Shown: piece after piece, positions 24,995-34,719 of the stretch
Position numbering within the stretch: position 1 is the first letter of the stretch
How the letters are laid out: every line of letters starts with the position of its first letter
From: Hirsutella rhossiliensis
Lineage: Eukaryota > Ascomycota > Sordariomycetes > Hypocreales > Ophiocordycipitaceae
DNA: 64,000 bases
Assembly (NCBI RefSeq): GCF_020360975.1
Contig: NW_025408672.1
Coordinates: 744,001-808,000 of the forward strand
Reading direction: 5' to 3'
Position numbers and translations under genes: made by a program
The notes under the pieces: generated by a model
The model's input: only the letters and a program-made list of their open reading frames with translations
What the model was told of the DNA's origin: nothing
Databases searched by the model: none

Positions 24995-25691
24995 TATTAA
25001 AAGGTATAAGTAATAAGTATAAGATTAGGTAATCGATAATATAAGTAAAAGGAGCGGTCGAAGGAGTATAGGGTAGGATTTCGTTTAGAATTTATAATAA
25101 GTATATAAGGGGCTAAATAATATATTAAAGGAATAGCGTTATAAAAGATACTTATAAACTTACTTATACTTCCTACTATTCTTAGGGAAATCCTTTATCC
25201 TTTATAGACTATTACTCGCTTACTAGTAAACTAATTAGTTAGCTTTCTAGTTTATTCTATTATACTTAAAAAGCTCTATTAATAAGATATCCTCTAGACT
25301 TAGTAGGTAGTCTAATTATAGCGTAATAGTCGATATAAGACTATAGGTTCTAGTATAAGTAGTAGATATAACTAGAATATTCTATACCTTATTTATTCTT
25401 ATACCGCGGATATCTTTAAAACTACTAAGCTAAAATAGGTAATAGGGTATCTATTCTACTTATAATTAACCTATGTATTTTATATATCTTCTTATTTATT
25501 AAGATAGGCTTATTATAACTTATATTTCTTAAAGGAAGCTATAAATATTTAATAAAGGTCCTTTATCTTTAAGGGTTATTCCTTTAAACTATATTATAAA
25601 GCCTTTTTTTACTAGCTTATTTTATAGAGCCTCCCTATACCTATTATTTCTTTAAAAATATAAAATAGGAATATAAGGGTATATTCTTATA
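24995..25691 (-). repeat. Solo LTR E1 (Copia F family)
   Basis: 697 bp, starting TATTAAAAGG and ending TTCTTATA, with the perfect TSD CTATA (24,990-24,994 and 25,692-25,696). It has no internal region, so it arose by LTR-LTR recombination. The same LTR at 46,123-46,820 is joined to a minus-strand Copia (F), which gives the family assignment. Confidence 0.82.
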
Positions 25692-26589
25692 CTATAAGCT
25701 AGCTTTAAGGTTTCCTTAAGTAGCCTTAAGCTACTAAGCGGCCTTAGGCTAGTATAGGGGCTATTATAAGGTCTATTAGCGGTCTAGGGTCCCTATAGCT
25801 ACCTTCTTAAGCCCTTTTCTAAGGGTCTTATAAAAGGGTTCGATTTTTTAGGGTTTCTTAAAGGCCTAGAAGGCGTATTAAAGGAAGCCCTAGGCCTAGT
25901 CCCTAGGATAGGAGTATTAGGGCTAGGGCTAGGTCTATAATATATATTAAAATATAGGTCGGATAGGCGTAGGGCTAATAAGGCTATTAAGGGTAACTCT
26001 CTTTTACCCCTTTACTTACTTTAAAGGCTAGTTAAGCTAAAAGTAGCTAGCTTAAAGTAAGGCTAAGCTTAGTTTAAATAGGCTAGTTTTTAGTATAAGC
26101 TAAGTATTATCTTCTATCTCTATATCCTCTTAGTCTTAGTCTTAAGCCTTAGGCCTTTCTTTTAAGGTCTTTAAAAAGCGTTAGCCTTTTAAAGCTTCTC
26201 TTAAGTAGGCCCTAGCTTTTAAGGTACTTATTTTAGCCCTTAAGTTAAAGGGGGGGGGGTTTAAAGGGGCCCTCCTTAGGCCTAGGCTAAGGTCCTAGGT
26301 TAGGCCCGGGCTAGGTCCTATTAGTAGGGGGTATATACCCTTAGTTAGCGAGGGTAAGGAAGAGTTTTCTACCTATATAAGGGAAAACCTTACTTAATTT
26401 ATAATCTTTAGTAGTATATTATATACCCGCTAATAGCTATATAAAGCTATACTTAGGGGGGCGTAATATACTATTTATAAAGGTTCTAGGTAAATACCTT
26501 TTTTATATTTTAAGCTTAGTTTTAAAAAGCTAGCTAGAAAGATATAATAATATTTTTAAGCTTAATAGCTACTTTATTATAGTAGGGAA

Positions 26590-26705
26590 ATACCTTTTCT
26601 TATACTATAATTATTACCTTTATAAGAATTAAATAACTTTACCTTACTTATCTAACCCCTTAATTTTAATTTTACCTTTATATATTTTATATATACTTTT
26701 TATAA
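26590..26705 (+). repeat. Fragment of a Copia C-type LTR
   Basis: The stretch matches the last quarter of the C LTR (compare 14,845-14,960), including the TAAGAATTAAATA and CTTTATATATTTT strings. The rest of the LTR is missing. The DNA from 26,480 to 26,590 shows no recognisable feature. Confidence 0.7.
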
Positions 26706-26984
26706 CCCTTATAGTATAATAGTTATATACTTAAGAAGACTACTAGCTATAACGCTAGAGTTAGTTTAAATCTAGCTAAAGGTATAATTAAATTTTAGTT
26801 AAACTAGTAAACTACGCTAACCTACTTATTAATTAGCTAAATAGCGCTTTTAAAAGCGCTTATAAAGATACTAGTAGTCTAGCCCTACGATAAGTAGGCC
26901 GGCCTAGACCTTACCTACCTAAACCTAGTAACGAAATTATTAAGATATCCCCTTAACCTTAGTTTAGGCCCCCTAACTAAGAAT

Positions 26985-27533
26985 ATAAAAACCTAGGGCT
27001 AATACTAGTAACTTAATAAGTATAGCGCGAAGCTAGTACGATAATATAAGAGCGCTACTAGGAGGTATAGGCTAATAAAGCACTCGGGTACGTAGTACTA
27101 ATATATCGGTAGGGTATTAGTAGGGAATCGTGCCTACCCCACTTATATATTATAGACTACTCGCTACTTTAACTAAAGAGGAGAAATTCCTTTTCTCGTA
27201 AGCTTTAGTCTTACAACGAGGAGAATATAATATATATAGCGTAGTACCTCTAGCTATCTCTACTACCTAACTAATCGTACTATAATACGTATTCCCTTAT
27301 AGATAACTTAACTACCGACCTAGCTATAGGCTAGTATTAATAAATAGCCCGCTAAGCCTTATAATAGAAAAATAAAGTAGAGCTTAAAAGGATATTATTA
27401 TAGGATAAGGTTAAGGATAATTATATAATTAACTATTAATTAAAAACGCTCGTACTACCGATTAACGCTTTATACCCTATATATATAAAGGAGTTACTTT
27501 CTAAGGTTACTTTATAGTAGGGCTAATATAATC
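26985..27533 (+). repeat. Unidentified repeat H, copy 1 (5' part)
   Basis: The region 26,985-27,045 and 27,310-27,533 matches 31,834-31,895 and 31,900-32,105; about 265 bp in between is missing from the other copy. The repeat is interrupted by LINE copy 2 and resumes at 30,756. The plus strand reads fairly smoothly with TAA/TAG interruptions (27,000-27,500), so it may be coding DNA of a transposon, but I recognise no domain. 26,705-26,985 is AT-rich DNA without an assignable feature. Confidence 0.5.
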
Positions 27534-30500
27534 TTTTTTCTTCCTTTATATATTGTTACCTATATATAGCTTCTAGGGCTATAGCGAGGCTAGTAAGGGC
27601 TAAGGCCCTTATTAATAGTCCTAGCTAGCTATAAAGCTTAAGGGTTATAACTAATTAAGGAAAGGGTAGCTATAAAGGTAAAGATAAAGGAAAGGTTAGT
27701 TTAGTTTCTCCTATATAGTAATTTTCCCTTTTAAGGGCCCTAGGGCCCCTAGGTTACTTATTTTTAAGCTACTTAGCTATTCCTATCTCTATCTTAGCTA
27801 AGAAGGTTAAAAGGGCTCCCTTTCCTTTCTTATAGTTATAGAGAAAAGGTAGGCTAAGGGCCCCCTTCTATCTCTTAAAGGTCTAGTAAAAGACCTCTCT
27901 TTCCCTCTTATAGTTTAGGCACCTTAGGATAAGGTGCCTAGCTATATACCTTCCTTAGCTATAGCGGTAGTCGTTTCGGTCTACCTTATTAGTCCTTTTT
28001 AAGAAGAAAAATAAGAAGCTAGCCCTAAAGAGTAGCGAGTAAAAAGCTAAGAGGGTCGGCCTAAGCCTCCTTATAAGGTCCTTTTCTAAGCTAAGGGCTA
28101 AGCGGGGGGTCTTTTAAATAAATATATAGTACTTACCTAGGCCCTTAGCCCTAGGGCCTTTAGCTACCTTAGTAGCTTAAAGGCCCTTTTAATAGTCTTT
28201 AATAGCCTACTAGACCTTTCTTTATAAGTAGCTAATAAAGACTAAAGGGATCCCTTAGGTAAAGACCTCTAAGCCTTTCTTAGCTAGCTAGTTAGCTAGC
28301 TTATTACTAAAGATCCCTAGGTAGCTAGGGCATTAGTATAGCTATATATTATAAAAGGCTTTTAAGCTAGTTAAGAGCCTTTTAATATATATAGCTAGGT
28401 CTAAGAAGCTTATAACCTTCTTAATAGCAGCTTAGCTATTTATAAAAATATAAGCTTTTATAAAGGGGTTAAGGGGACTAAGCCTTAAGGGTTAAGGCCT
28501 CTTAGCTAGGTCTTTTAAGACCCTTAGTATCGCGAATAGCTCTATATTAGCTACTTTAATTAAGGGTCCTAGGTTCTTATAATACGCTTTAATAGGCTTA
28601 TTTTCTAAGCCTATTTTATAGAAAAAGTAAGCGTTAGTCTTTATAAGAGACCCTTTAAGGTACCTCTTAAAGCCGTTAGTATAAAAGGCTAAGAGCTATA
28701 GTTTAAAGTCTTCTAAGCTAGCTAAGCTAGCTAAGAAGTATTAATACTACTTCTTAGCTAAGGGCTTAGGGGCCTTTATTATTATAATAAAGGCCTTAAG
28801 CTTTAAGGCCTATAAGGGCTCCTAGCTAGCTTTCCTTCTTTCTAAGTTATAATTAAGTCTTATAATAGCTACTAGGCCTTTAAGAAGGTAAAAGAGCTAT
28901 ATATAGGGCTTAATATAGCTTAAGGCTCTTAAGTTAAAGCTTAAGTTAGCGAGGTTATCTTATATAGCTAGGTTATATACCTACCTTATAAGGTAACTAG
29001 GTAAGAAGTATAGGGTCTAAAGGGTATAAGAGAAGTATACCCTTTTAAATTATACCTTTAGTAGCGGTAGGGCCGCTTTAGCTTTTAGGGCCTTAATAAG
29101 GGATCCTTTATAGGCCCTTAAGACCTTTAAAAGAGCTTAGTTTTAAAGCCTTTAAAAGGGCTTTATAAGGCTCTTAAGGGTCTTAGGCCCCTTATATTAA
29201 AGCTAGGCCCTATAGTCTACTATAGAGGTTATATAAGCTTAATAAAGCTACTTAGAAGCTTTAAAAGATAGGCCTCTTTATATAAAGACTAAGTAGGATA
29301 GTCCTTTAAAGGTAAGTTATATAGAAGCTACCTTCTTCTTAATATATTATTTAAATAGTAGTTTAAAGTTAAAGAAGACTCCTAGCTACTATACTAAGGG
29401 CTTTACTTCGAAGAATAAGCCTCCTATTATTATACCCTTTAAAATAAGCTACCTTTACTTATTAAAGTAAATAAGTTTTATTTTAAAGGGGTTAAAATAG
29501 ACCCCTTACTCCTTAGCTTATTCGAATAAGTTAGTAGCTATAGCTTTTAGCTACTAAACGTTCTTCTTAGCTAAGGTTAATATTATAGAGATACTAAAGC
29601 TATCTATATAAGATATCTAATACCCCTTAGTCGCTAGTATCCCCCTTATATATAAGAGGAATAAAATAAGGCTAATAAGGGACCCTTAAAGTACCCTTAT
29701 TACTAGGTCTATAAGGGGCTAGACCTGCCCTTTAAAGGCTAGCTAGATCTTCCTTTTAGTAAGGAAGTAGTCTACTTAGCTTATAAGGGCCTTAGGGAGG
29801 TTTAAGTCCCTTAAGACCCTTATAAGCTATTTCTTTAATATAAAGTTAAAGGCGCCCTTTATATTTAATAAGAGGGTACTAGTAATAGCCTTCTTATTAA
29901 ACTCTTACTTCTTTTAGATATATTATAGAAGGAGGAAGGCCGTATTTATAGCTAACCGCTATTTTCGTCTCCCTAGCTATATAGGGTTTAAAAGCCTAGT
30001 TATATTAGCTAGATAGCTTAGCTAAGTAGCGTATAGCTTTTCGAGGACCTTTCCTAAGCACTTAAGTAGACTTATAACCTTATTAGCTTTAGGGATAATA
30101 TAGTCTAGCTTATTTTACTTTAGAAGTATAATTCCTATAGCTTCCTTCTATACCTTAAGGTAGTATCCTTAGTTAAATAGGGCTTTATAAGCCCTATTAA
30201 AAACCGTAGGAATAGCCTTATAGGCGTATTAAATAAGAAGGAAGCTAAGGTAGTCTAAGCTAAGGGCTTTCTTATTAAAAGAGCTAAAAATAGCCCTCTT
30301 AATCTTAGGGTCCTTAAGCTCTAGCTAGTCCTACTTAGCTATGCCCTTACTACCTATATAGCCTAGAGGCTCTTCTTTTTCTAGGCTCTAAGAGGGGCTA
30401 AAAGGGGGGCTAGGGCTAGGGTCTAGGGTTAGAAAAAGGGTTGTTAGGAAGGCCTCGTATTTTTTCGTAAAGGTATTAGCTTTTACCTCTATCCCTTCTT

Positions 30501-30755
30501 TTATATAAGAGATACTAAGAAGGGTAAGGTTAGCTTTAGCCTTAGTATAGGAAAAGGCTATAAAGATATCCTTTCCTATTACTTTTATTAAGAAGCTCTC
30601 TTAGTATTACTTTTTAATAGCCTTAATAGTATAATTAAAGCTATTTCGGGCCTCTATAAAGCTCTTCTAGCTCTCTTTATCCTAGGTTAGCCTATACGCC
30701 TATTAAGCTAAGCTTAGGGCTTTCTAAAGGGAGGTTAACTTATTAGTCTACTAGT
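27534..30755 (-). mobile_element. LINE copy 2, 5'-truncated, with 12-bp TSD
   Basis: A 3222-bp copy of the LINE on the minus strand. The left end is a T-run, which is the poly-A tail read on the plus strand. The target duplication is GCTAATATAATC (27,522-27,533) and GCTAATACGATC (30,756-30,767), differing only by two RIP-type transitions. The copy spans RT and RNase H and stops inside the region upstream of RT, so it lacks the endonuclease: classic 5' truncation by target-primed reverse transcription. It shows where copy 1 was cut by Gypsy A. Confidence 0.9.
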
Positions 30756-30957
30756 GCTAATACGATCCTAACTAACTAAAACGATACCTAAGATAGCCGG
30801 TATAAGTTTCTTATATATTATAACCGCGACCTAGTATAAGGGCGGACTATCTATTAAAGAGGAGAGGGTTTTCCTCTAAGTACTTTAGTTTTTCCCTCTT
30901 ATTTAACGCTAAAGTTCTAGATACCTTTAAATAGGTTATTAGTATAATCTTAATAAT
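30756..30957 (+). repeat. Repeat H/G, copy 1 (3' part, module G)
   Basis: This continues repeat H after LINE copy 2. The 160-bp module G (about 30,788-30,955) recurs at about 32,120-32,285 and, inverted, at 62,590-62,725. All three end in AATCTTAAT followed by a TAA-type simple repeat. From 30,958 to about 30,988 a fragment of the Copia C LTR end follows. Confidence 0.5.
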
Positions 30958-30988
30958 ATACTTCTTATATCTCTCTTTATAAGACTTT

Positions 30989-31833
30989 TATATACTAATA
31001 TTATTATATACTAGTCCCTTAGTATAGGGCTAGTACTTAACCTTACTATTTACTTAGATTAAGTATAAGTTAAATAGGTAACTAAATAGACTAGCTATTA
31101 AATATACTTAAATATATTATATAAACTAGCTACTATATATTATTATATATATTAAATATAAACTAGCTATTAGTCTTATAAGTTAAAGTAAGATTAGTAA
31201 TAACTATATATATTCTTTTCTACCTACCTAAGATTTAGCGGGTTCTCTATCCTCTATATATACTATAGCGAGCGTAAGACCTTACTTAGGGCTATAACTA
31301 AGTAATATCTTAATCTTATAATTATACGATATTAATATAATATATCTTATAATATTTCCTAGTACTTTCCTTAAGTAGGTATAGTTACTTCCTTATAGTT
31401 TCCCTACTATAATCTTATAGTAACTTCTTAGGGAAATATTAAGGTAATCCCTAGGAAGCTATTATTACTTAAGAAATCCTAGTATATTTCCTATATATTA
31501 TATTTATAGGGGGAAGTCTTTATAAAAATTTATTAATCTACTAGGTTATTATTTCTAGGATTTCTAGGTAATTTCCTAGAGTTTACCTAGTAACTTCTAG
31601 GTTCTTTCTTCTATAAGAAGTCTTAAAGAGTTAGTAATAACTTCCTTAAAGGAAGTAGATATTATTATAGGTACCTAGATTATTAGTTATAAGGTATCTT
31701 ATAATAAATATGCTACTAATAAATTCTATTAATAATCCTACCCTATACCCCTCCTTCTTATTTATTACGTAGTATTATATAATTCCTTAATTTACTAAAA
31801 TTCTACTATTACTTATATACCTTAAAAGAAAAG
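30989..31833. other. AT-rich RIPped stretch without a gene
   Basis: I see no open frame, LTR pair or known motif here. The DNA is TA-rich, nearly free of CA and TG, and has CpG loss as well, so it is probably old transposon sequence. Confidence 0.5.
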
Positions 31834-32290
31834 AAAAACCTAAGGCTAATATTAGTAATTTAAAATATTTAGTATAAAGTTAGTATAATAAACTAGCTAC
31901 TAGCTTAGCTAAAGGCTAGTATAATAATAATAGCTTACTAAGTTTTATATAAAAGAGAATAATATAAGCTTAGAAAGATATTAAATTAAAATAAAGCTAA
32001 AGATAATTATATAATTAATAATAATACTTATACTACTAATTAATATTACTAACCTTATATATATAAAGGGGTTACTTTCTATAATTACTTTATAGTAAAG
32101 TAAATATAAGTCTAACTAACTACTAATCTTAAGATAGCTAGTATAAGTTTTTATATATTATAACTATAACTTAGTATTAAGGTAAACTAGTAATAAAGAA
32201 AGAAAAGGTTTTCCCTTAAGTACTTTAGTTTTTCCTTTTATTTACTATTAAAGTTCTAATTACCTTTAGTTAGATTATTTATATAATCTT
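31834..32290 (+). repeat. Repeat H/G, copy 2
   Basis: It matches copy 1 (26,985-27,533 joined to 30,756-30,957) with a 265-bp deletion, and is not interrupted by a LINE. It ends in a (TTAA)n-like tail near 32,283-32,300. Confidence 0.5.
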
Positions 32291-32491
32291 AATTAATTAA
32301 TTAATATATTAGTTTTAAGCTTAATTTATTATTTTAAATTAAAAGTAGTTAAAACTAGTACTTATATAATTATACTCTTAATATATTTAAAAGGTTTATT
32401 ATCTTTACTATCTTATATAAACTTATTAGAAAACGCGGTTATTAGTTATATATATTAATTATAGCGTACCTATCGGAGCGCGTTTTACTTT

Positions 32492-32605
32492 TGCCTACGT
32501 AGCGTAATAGTCTTCGCGATAGTTATAAGCCCGGGAGGGGGTGGCAAACTACCCCCTATAACTTCCGGTAACTACGCGTTGCGGGGTAATACCCGTAGAT
32601 AGCCG
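32492..32605 (+). promoter_or_regulatory. tRNA-like Pol III promoter of T2 across the LTR/interior junction
   Basis: Near the end of the 5' LTR lies TAGCGTAATAG, the RIPped form of TGGCGCAATGG, a perfect A-box (intact in T3). It is preceded by GCCTACG. About 80 bases later, in the interior, is a T-arm-like sequence (intact in T3: GGGGTTCAATCCCC, with B-box GGTTCAATCC). In T3 this T-arm is followed by CGTAGGC, complementary to GCCTACG. The pieces mimic the acceptor stem, D-arm and T-arm of a tRNA, with the retroviral primer site lying where the anticodon arm would be. Confidence 0.55.
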
Positions 32606-32748
32606 TATAACCCTCTCTCTCTTAGATTTCCCTAGGTAATGGGCGCGGTGCTTAGTGTTCGACTCCCGCGTCGTGGGCTTAGGTCTAGGAATCCCGGCGG
32701 AGCCGCGATCCCTAAGGGGGTATGTCGGAAAACGCGGTTATTAGTTAT

Positions 32749-32844
32749 TGTCGCGAAGACCATTGCGCCACGCAGGCAAAAGTGGAACGCGCTCCGACAG
32801 GTGCGCTGCAAATGACACATATCTGGCAACCGCGTCTTCCGACA
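32749..32844 (-). repeat. 3' LTR of T3 (intact reference copy)
   Basis: 96 bp with canonical TG...CA termini. It contains the A-box TGGCGCAATGG (minus strand, about 32,763-32,773) and GCCTGCG just before it. It is the un-RIPped counterpart of 32,424-32,521. Confidence 0.85.
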
Positions 32845-32899
32845 CACCCCCTCAGGGATCGCGGCTCCGCCGGGAGCCCTGGCCCGTAGCCCAAGACGC

Positions 32900-32990
32900 G
32901 GGAGTCGAACACCAAGCGCCGCGCCAATAACCCAAGGAAATCTAAGAGAGGTAGTTGCCTACGGGGGATTGAACCCCGCACCGCGCGCAG
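32900..32990 (-). other. Two tRNA T-arm-like (B-box) sequences in T3 interior
   Basis: The minus strand has GGGGTTCAATCCCC near 32,967-32,980, flanked downstream by CGTAGGC, and GTGTTCGACTCC near 32,900-32,913. Both fit the B-box consensus GGTTCGANTCC. They are too far from any anticodon arm to be complete tRNA genes. Confidence 0.6.
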
Positions 32991-33039
32991 TTACCGGAAG
33001 TTGCAGGGGTGGTGTGCCATCCCCTCCCGGGCTCATAAC

Positions 33040-33095
33040 TCTCGCGAAGAGAGATGCGAGAAGTGCATTTATATCTCGTATCTCTCTTCGCGAGA
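33040..33095. repeat. 56-bp hairpin replacing the 5' LTR of T3
   Basis: The first and last 16 bases (TCTCGCGAAGAGAGAT and its exact complement) form a perfect inverted repeat, with a further imperfect GCGAGA/TCTCGT pair inside. Both outer ends resemble the LTR terminus TCTTCGCGA, so this looks like a fold-back of the LTR end. Confidence 0.85.
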
Positions 33096-33177
33096 GTTAT
33101 ATATATTAATTACAGCGCACCTATCGGAGCGCGTTCTACTTTTGCCTACGTAGCGTAATAGTCTTTATAGTAAAACT

Positions 33178-34390
33178 ATTATAGAATTATTAAATTTAAA
33201 GGGATTTAACTAAAGTATCTATTTTTAACTAATCTTAAAGAAAGTAAAAGGTAACCTTAAAGAGGTTTATTAATATTTATATAGTATAAAGGTAAGTTCT
33301 TAATAAATAAAGGGTATTTATCTAAGGTATTAAAGATAGTTCTAAGATAAGAAGGTAAAGATTAACCTTTAAAAGGATTATTTATATTTATATAATATAA
33401 AAGCAAGTTCTTAATAAATAAAGGATATTTCTTTAAAATATTAAAGATAGTTCTTAGATAAGAGGGTAAAGAATATATAAGGGATCCCTATTTTACTACT
33501 ATTAAACTAGCTAAGCTAAGTTTAGAAAGGCAAGAGGTAAAGGTCTCTTAAAGAGAAGTAAAAAGTATATTTATATAATAAAGTAAGATTTTAGGCTAAG
33601 GAAGAAGAGAGGAAAAGGTCCTTTTTATAAGGAGGGGATTTAGTTATATATAAATAAATTTCTCCCTACTAAAAATATATATAGCTACCTTATATAGTAT
33701 CCCTCTAGCTATCCTACTACCCCTTAGTACTTTCTAGCTATCTAACCGCCTCCTTAGTATTTCTTACTTATCTAACTACTTTTATAACTCTTATACTAAT
33801 AGCCTAGGAGGGTATAGGTCTTCTAAGATAGTATTAAGGGCGTATAAGTTAATAAGAAAGAGGTCTAGATATCCTTAAGCTATATTAACTTTATCCTATT
33901 AATAGCTATTAATAGTATTACCTATATTTAGCTATATATAGCTTAAACTAAATTAAGTGTATTTTCTTAAGCTTTAACTAAACGTATATAACTATATATA
34001 CCTTAAGCTATAACTAACTATATTAAGATTTAAAGTATAACTAACTAACTAACTAAGATTTATATAATATATATATATTATATATAATATTATATATATA
34101 ATATATCGTTAGGAAATAATACTATAAATAATAGGAAATTAATAGAAAGTTATTTTTAGTTAAACTATAATAAAGGGATTAAATATATAATATAAAGTTA
34201 TTTAAATATTTAAAAGGCAATAATAGTAGTAGAGAATTAATTATTATATAACCTTAATCCCCTCTCTTTTCTCTATCTAACACCCCCCCTTTATATTTCT
34301 TTAGTATCTTAATTAATAAAGAAAATCCTCCTTAGCTAAGTCTTTAATATCTAATCGATTACTAAGCTTTTCGCTACTTTTCCTCTCTTT
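33178..34390. other. AT-rich RIPped stretch without a gene
   Basis: It is TA-rich, with (TA)n around 34,066-34,105 and purine-rich imperfect repeats at about 33,270-33,480 (unit containing AATAAATAAAGG and TTAAAGATAGTTCT, seen twice). No open frame and no LTR pair. Composition becomes normal at about 34,400. Confidence 0.5.
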
Positions 34391-34719
34391 TCTAGCCGTT
34401 GCCGGTAAGTCCTTATATTTTTGCTACCTCTATAGGAAGCTATCGCCACTTTTGCTTCCCCTCTCTCCCCCGCCCTCCTTTCTGCACCTCCTTTCAGCTC
34501 CTTCTTCCTTCTTCTACACCGGTTGTTTTCAGCTTCCTAGATCCCTCTTGCCAAGGGATATCTCCGGGATCTGCGAAATCAGGCCAGGCTTCGCGACGGG
34601 ATGTGTGAGAGGCAAAGTACCCCCTTTTCCACGGTCAAGGAACCAACCCGTGCTTGAAAATCAACCGTGGGCAGTCCATTTTTCAACCTCCCTCACCTGC
34701 TCCGCCCACCCACCTCGCC

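Larger units (their letters stand above)
22504..26480 (-). mobile_element. LINE copy 1, 5' part: ORF1 and endonuclease
   Basis: This continues the LINE interrupted at 2300. The minus strand reads GDFN at 23,597-23,608, the hallmark of APE-type LINE endonucleases, preceded by hydrophobic residues as in LLIGDFN. The RT begins near 23,000. Upstream on the minus strand lie a Lys-Ala-Leu repeat (24,886-24,965) and a basic, proline-containing region (25,700-26,300) that could be ORF1. A solo LTR (24,995-25,691) is inserted here. Orientation, domain order and overlap with copy 2 (22,508-23,096 equals 30,168-30,755) agree. The exact 5' end is not resolved. Confidence 0.8.
32749..33095 (-). mobile_element. 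Miniature LTR element T3, un-RIPped, nested in T2
   Basis: A 347-bp element on the minus strand. The 3' LTR is 32,749-32,844 with perfect TGTCGG...GCGACA ends; the interior is 32,845-33,039; the 5' end is a 56-bp hairpin (33,040-33,095) instead of a normal LTR. TSD GTTAT lies at 32,744-32,748 and 33,096-33,100. The primer site (minus strand GTTATGAGCCC, 33,029-33,039) is complementary to the anticodon arm of initiator tRNA-Met. The purine tract GAGGGGG precedes the 3' LTR. CA and TG are common here, so it inserted after RIP of T2 or was too short to be hit. Several short ORFs (60-78 codons) across it are chance openings. Confidence 0.85.
32424..33172 (+). mobile_element. Miniature LTR element T2 (TRIM-like), RIP-degraded
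   Basis: 5' LTR 32,424-32,521 (98 bp, TATTAGAAAACG...GCGATA); interior 32,522-32,722; 3' LTR 32,723-32,748 continued at 33,101-33,172 because T3 is inserted in it. The perfect TSD AAACT lies at 32,419-32,423 and 33,173-33,177. Right after the 5' LTR comes GTTATAAGCCC, the RIPped half-tRNA-Met primer site. Before the 3' LTR comes a purine run (CTAAGGGGG) and TA. There is no coding capacity, so it would need proteins of another element. Without T3 it is about 400 bp. Confidence 0.85.

Noticed and set aside
32632..32981. Three overlapping open frames of 60-78 codons on both strands
   Set aside because: They cross LTR and interior of T2/T3, which are non-coding; openness comes from the GC-rich, un-RIPped sequence.
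32522..33039. Large inverted repeat read as a fold-back (Foldback-type) DNA transposon
   Set aside because: The arms are the interiors of two LTR-type miniature elements in opposite orientation; separate TSDs (AAACT and GTTAT) show two nested insertions.
32930..33045. Possible intact tRNA gene on the minus strand
   Set aside because: There is a good T-arm and acceptor-like 3' strand, but no continuous D-arm and anticodon arm in register; the CTCATAAC string (plus strand) is the retroelement primer site, not an anticodon loop.
33270..33480. Purine-rich repeated segments resembling spaced repeats
   Set aside because: Only two imperfect units with no regular spacers; not a CRISPR array, and the genome is eukaryotic.
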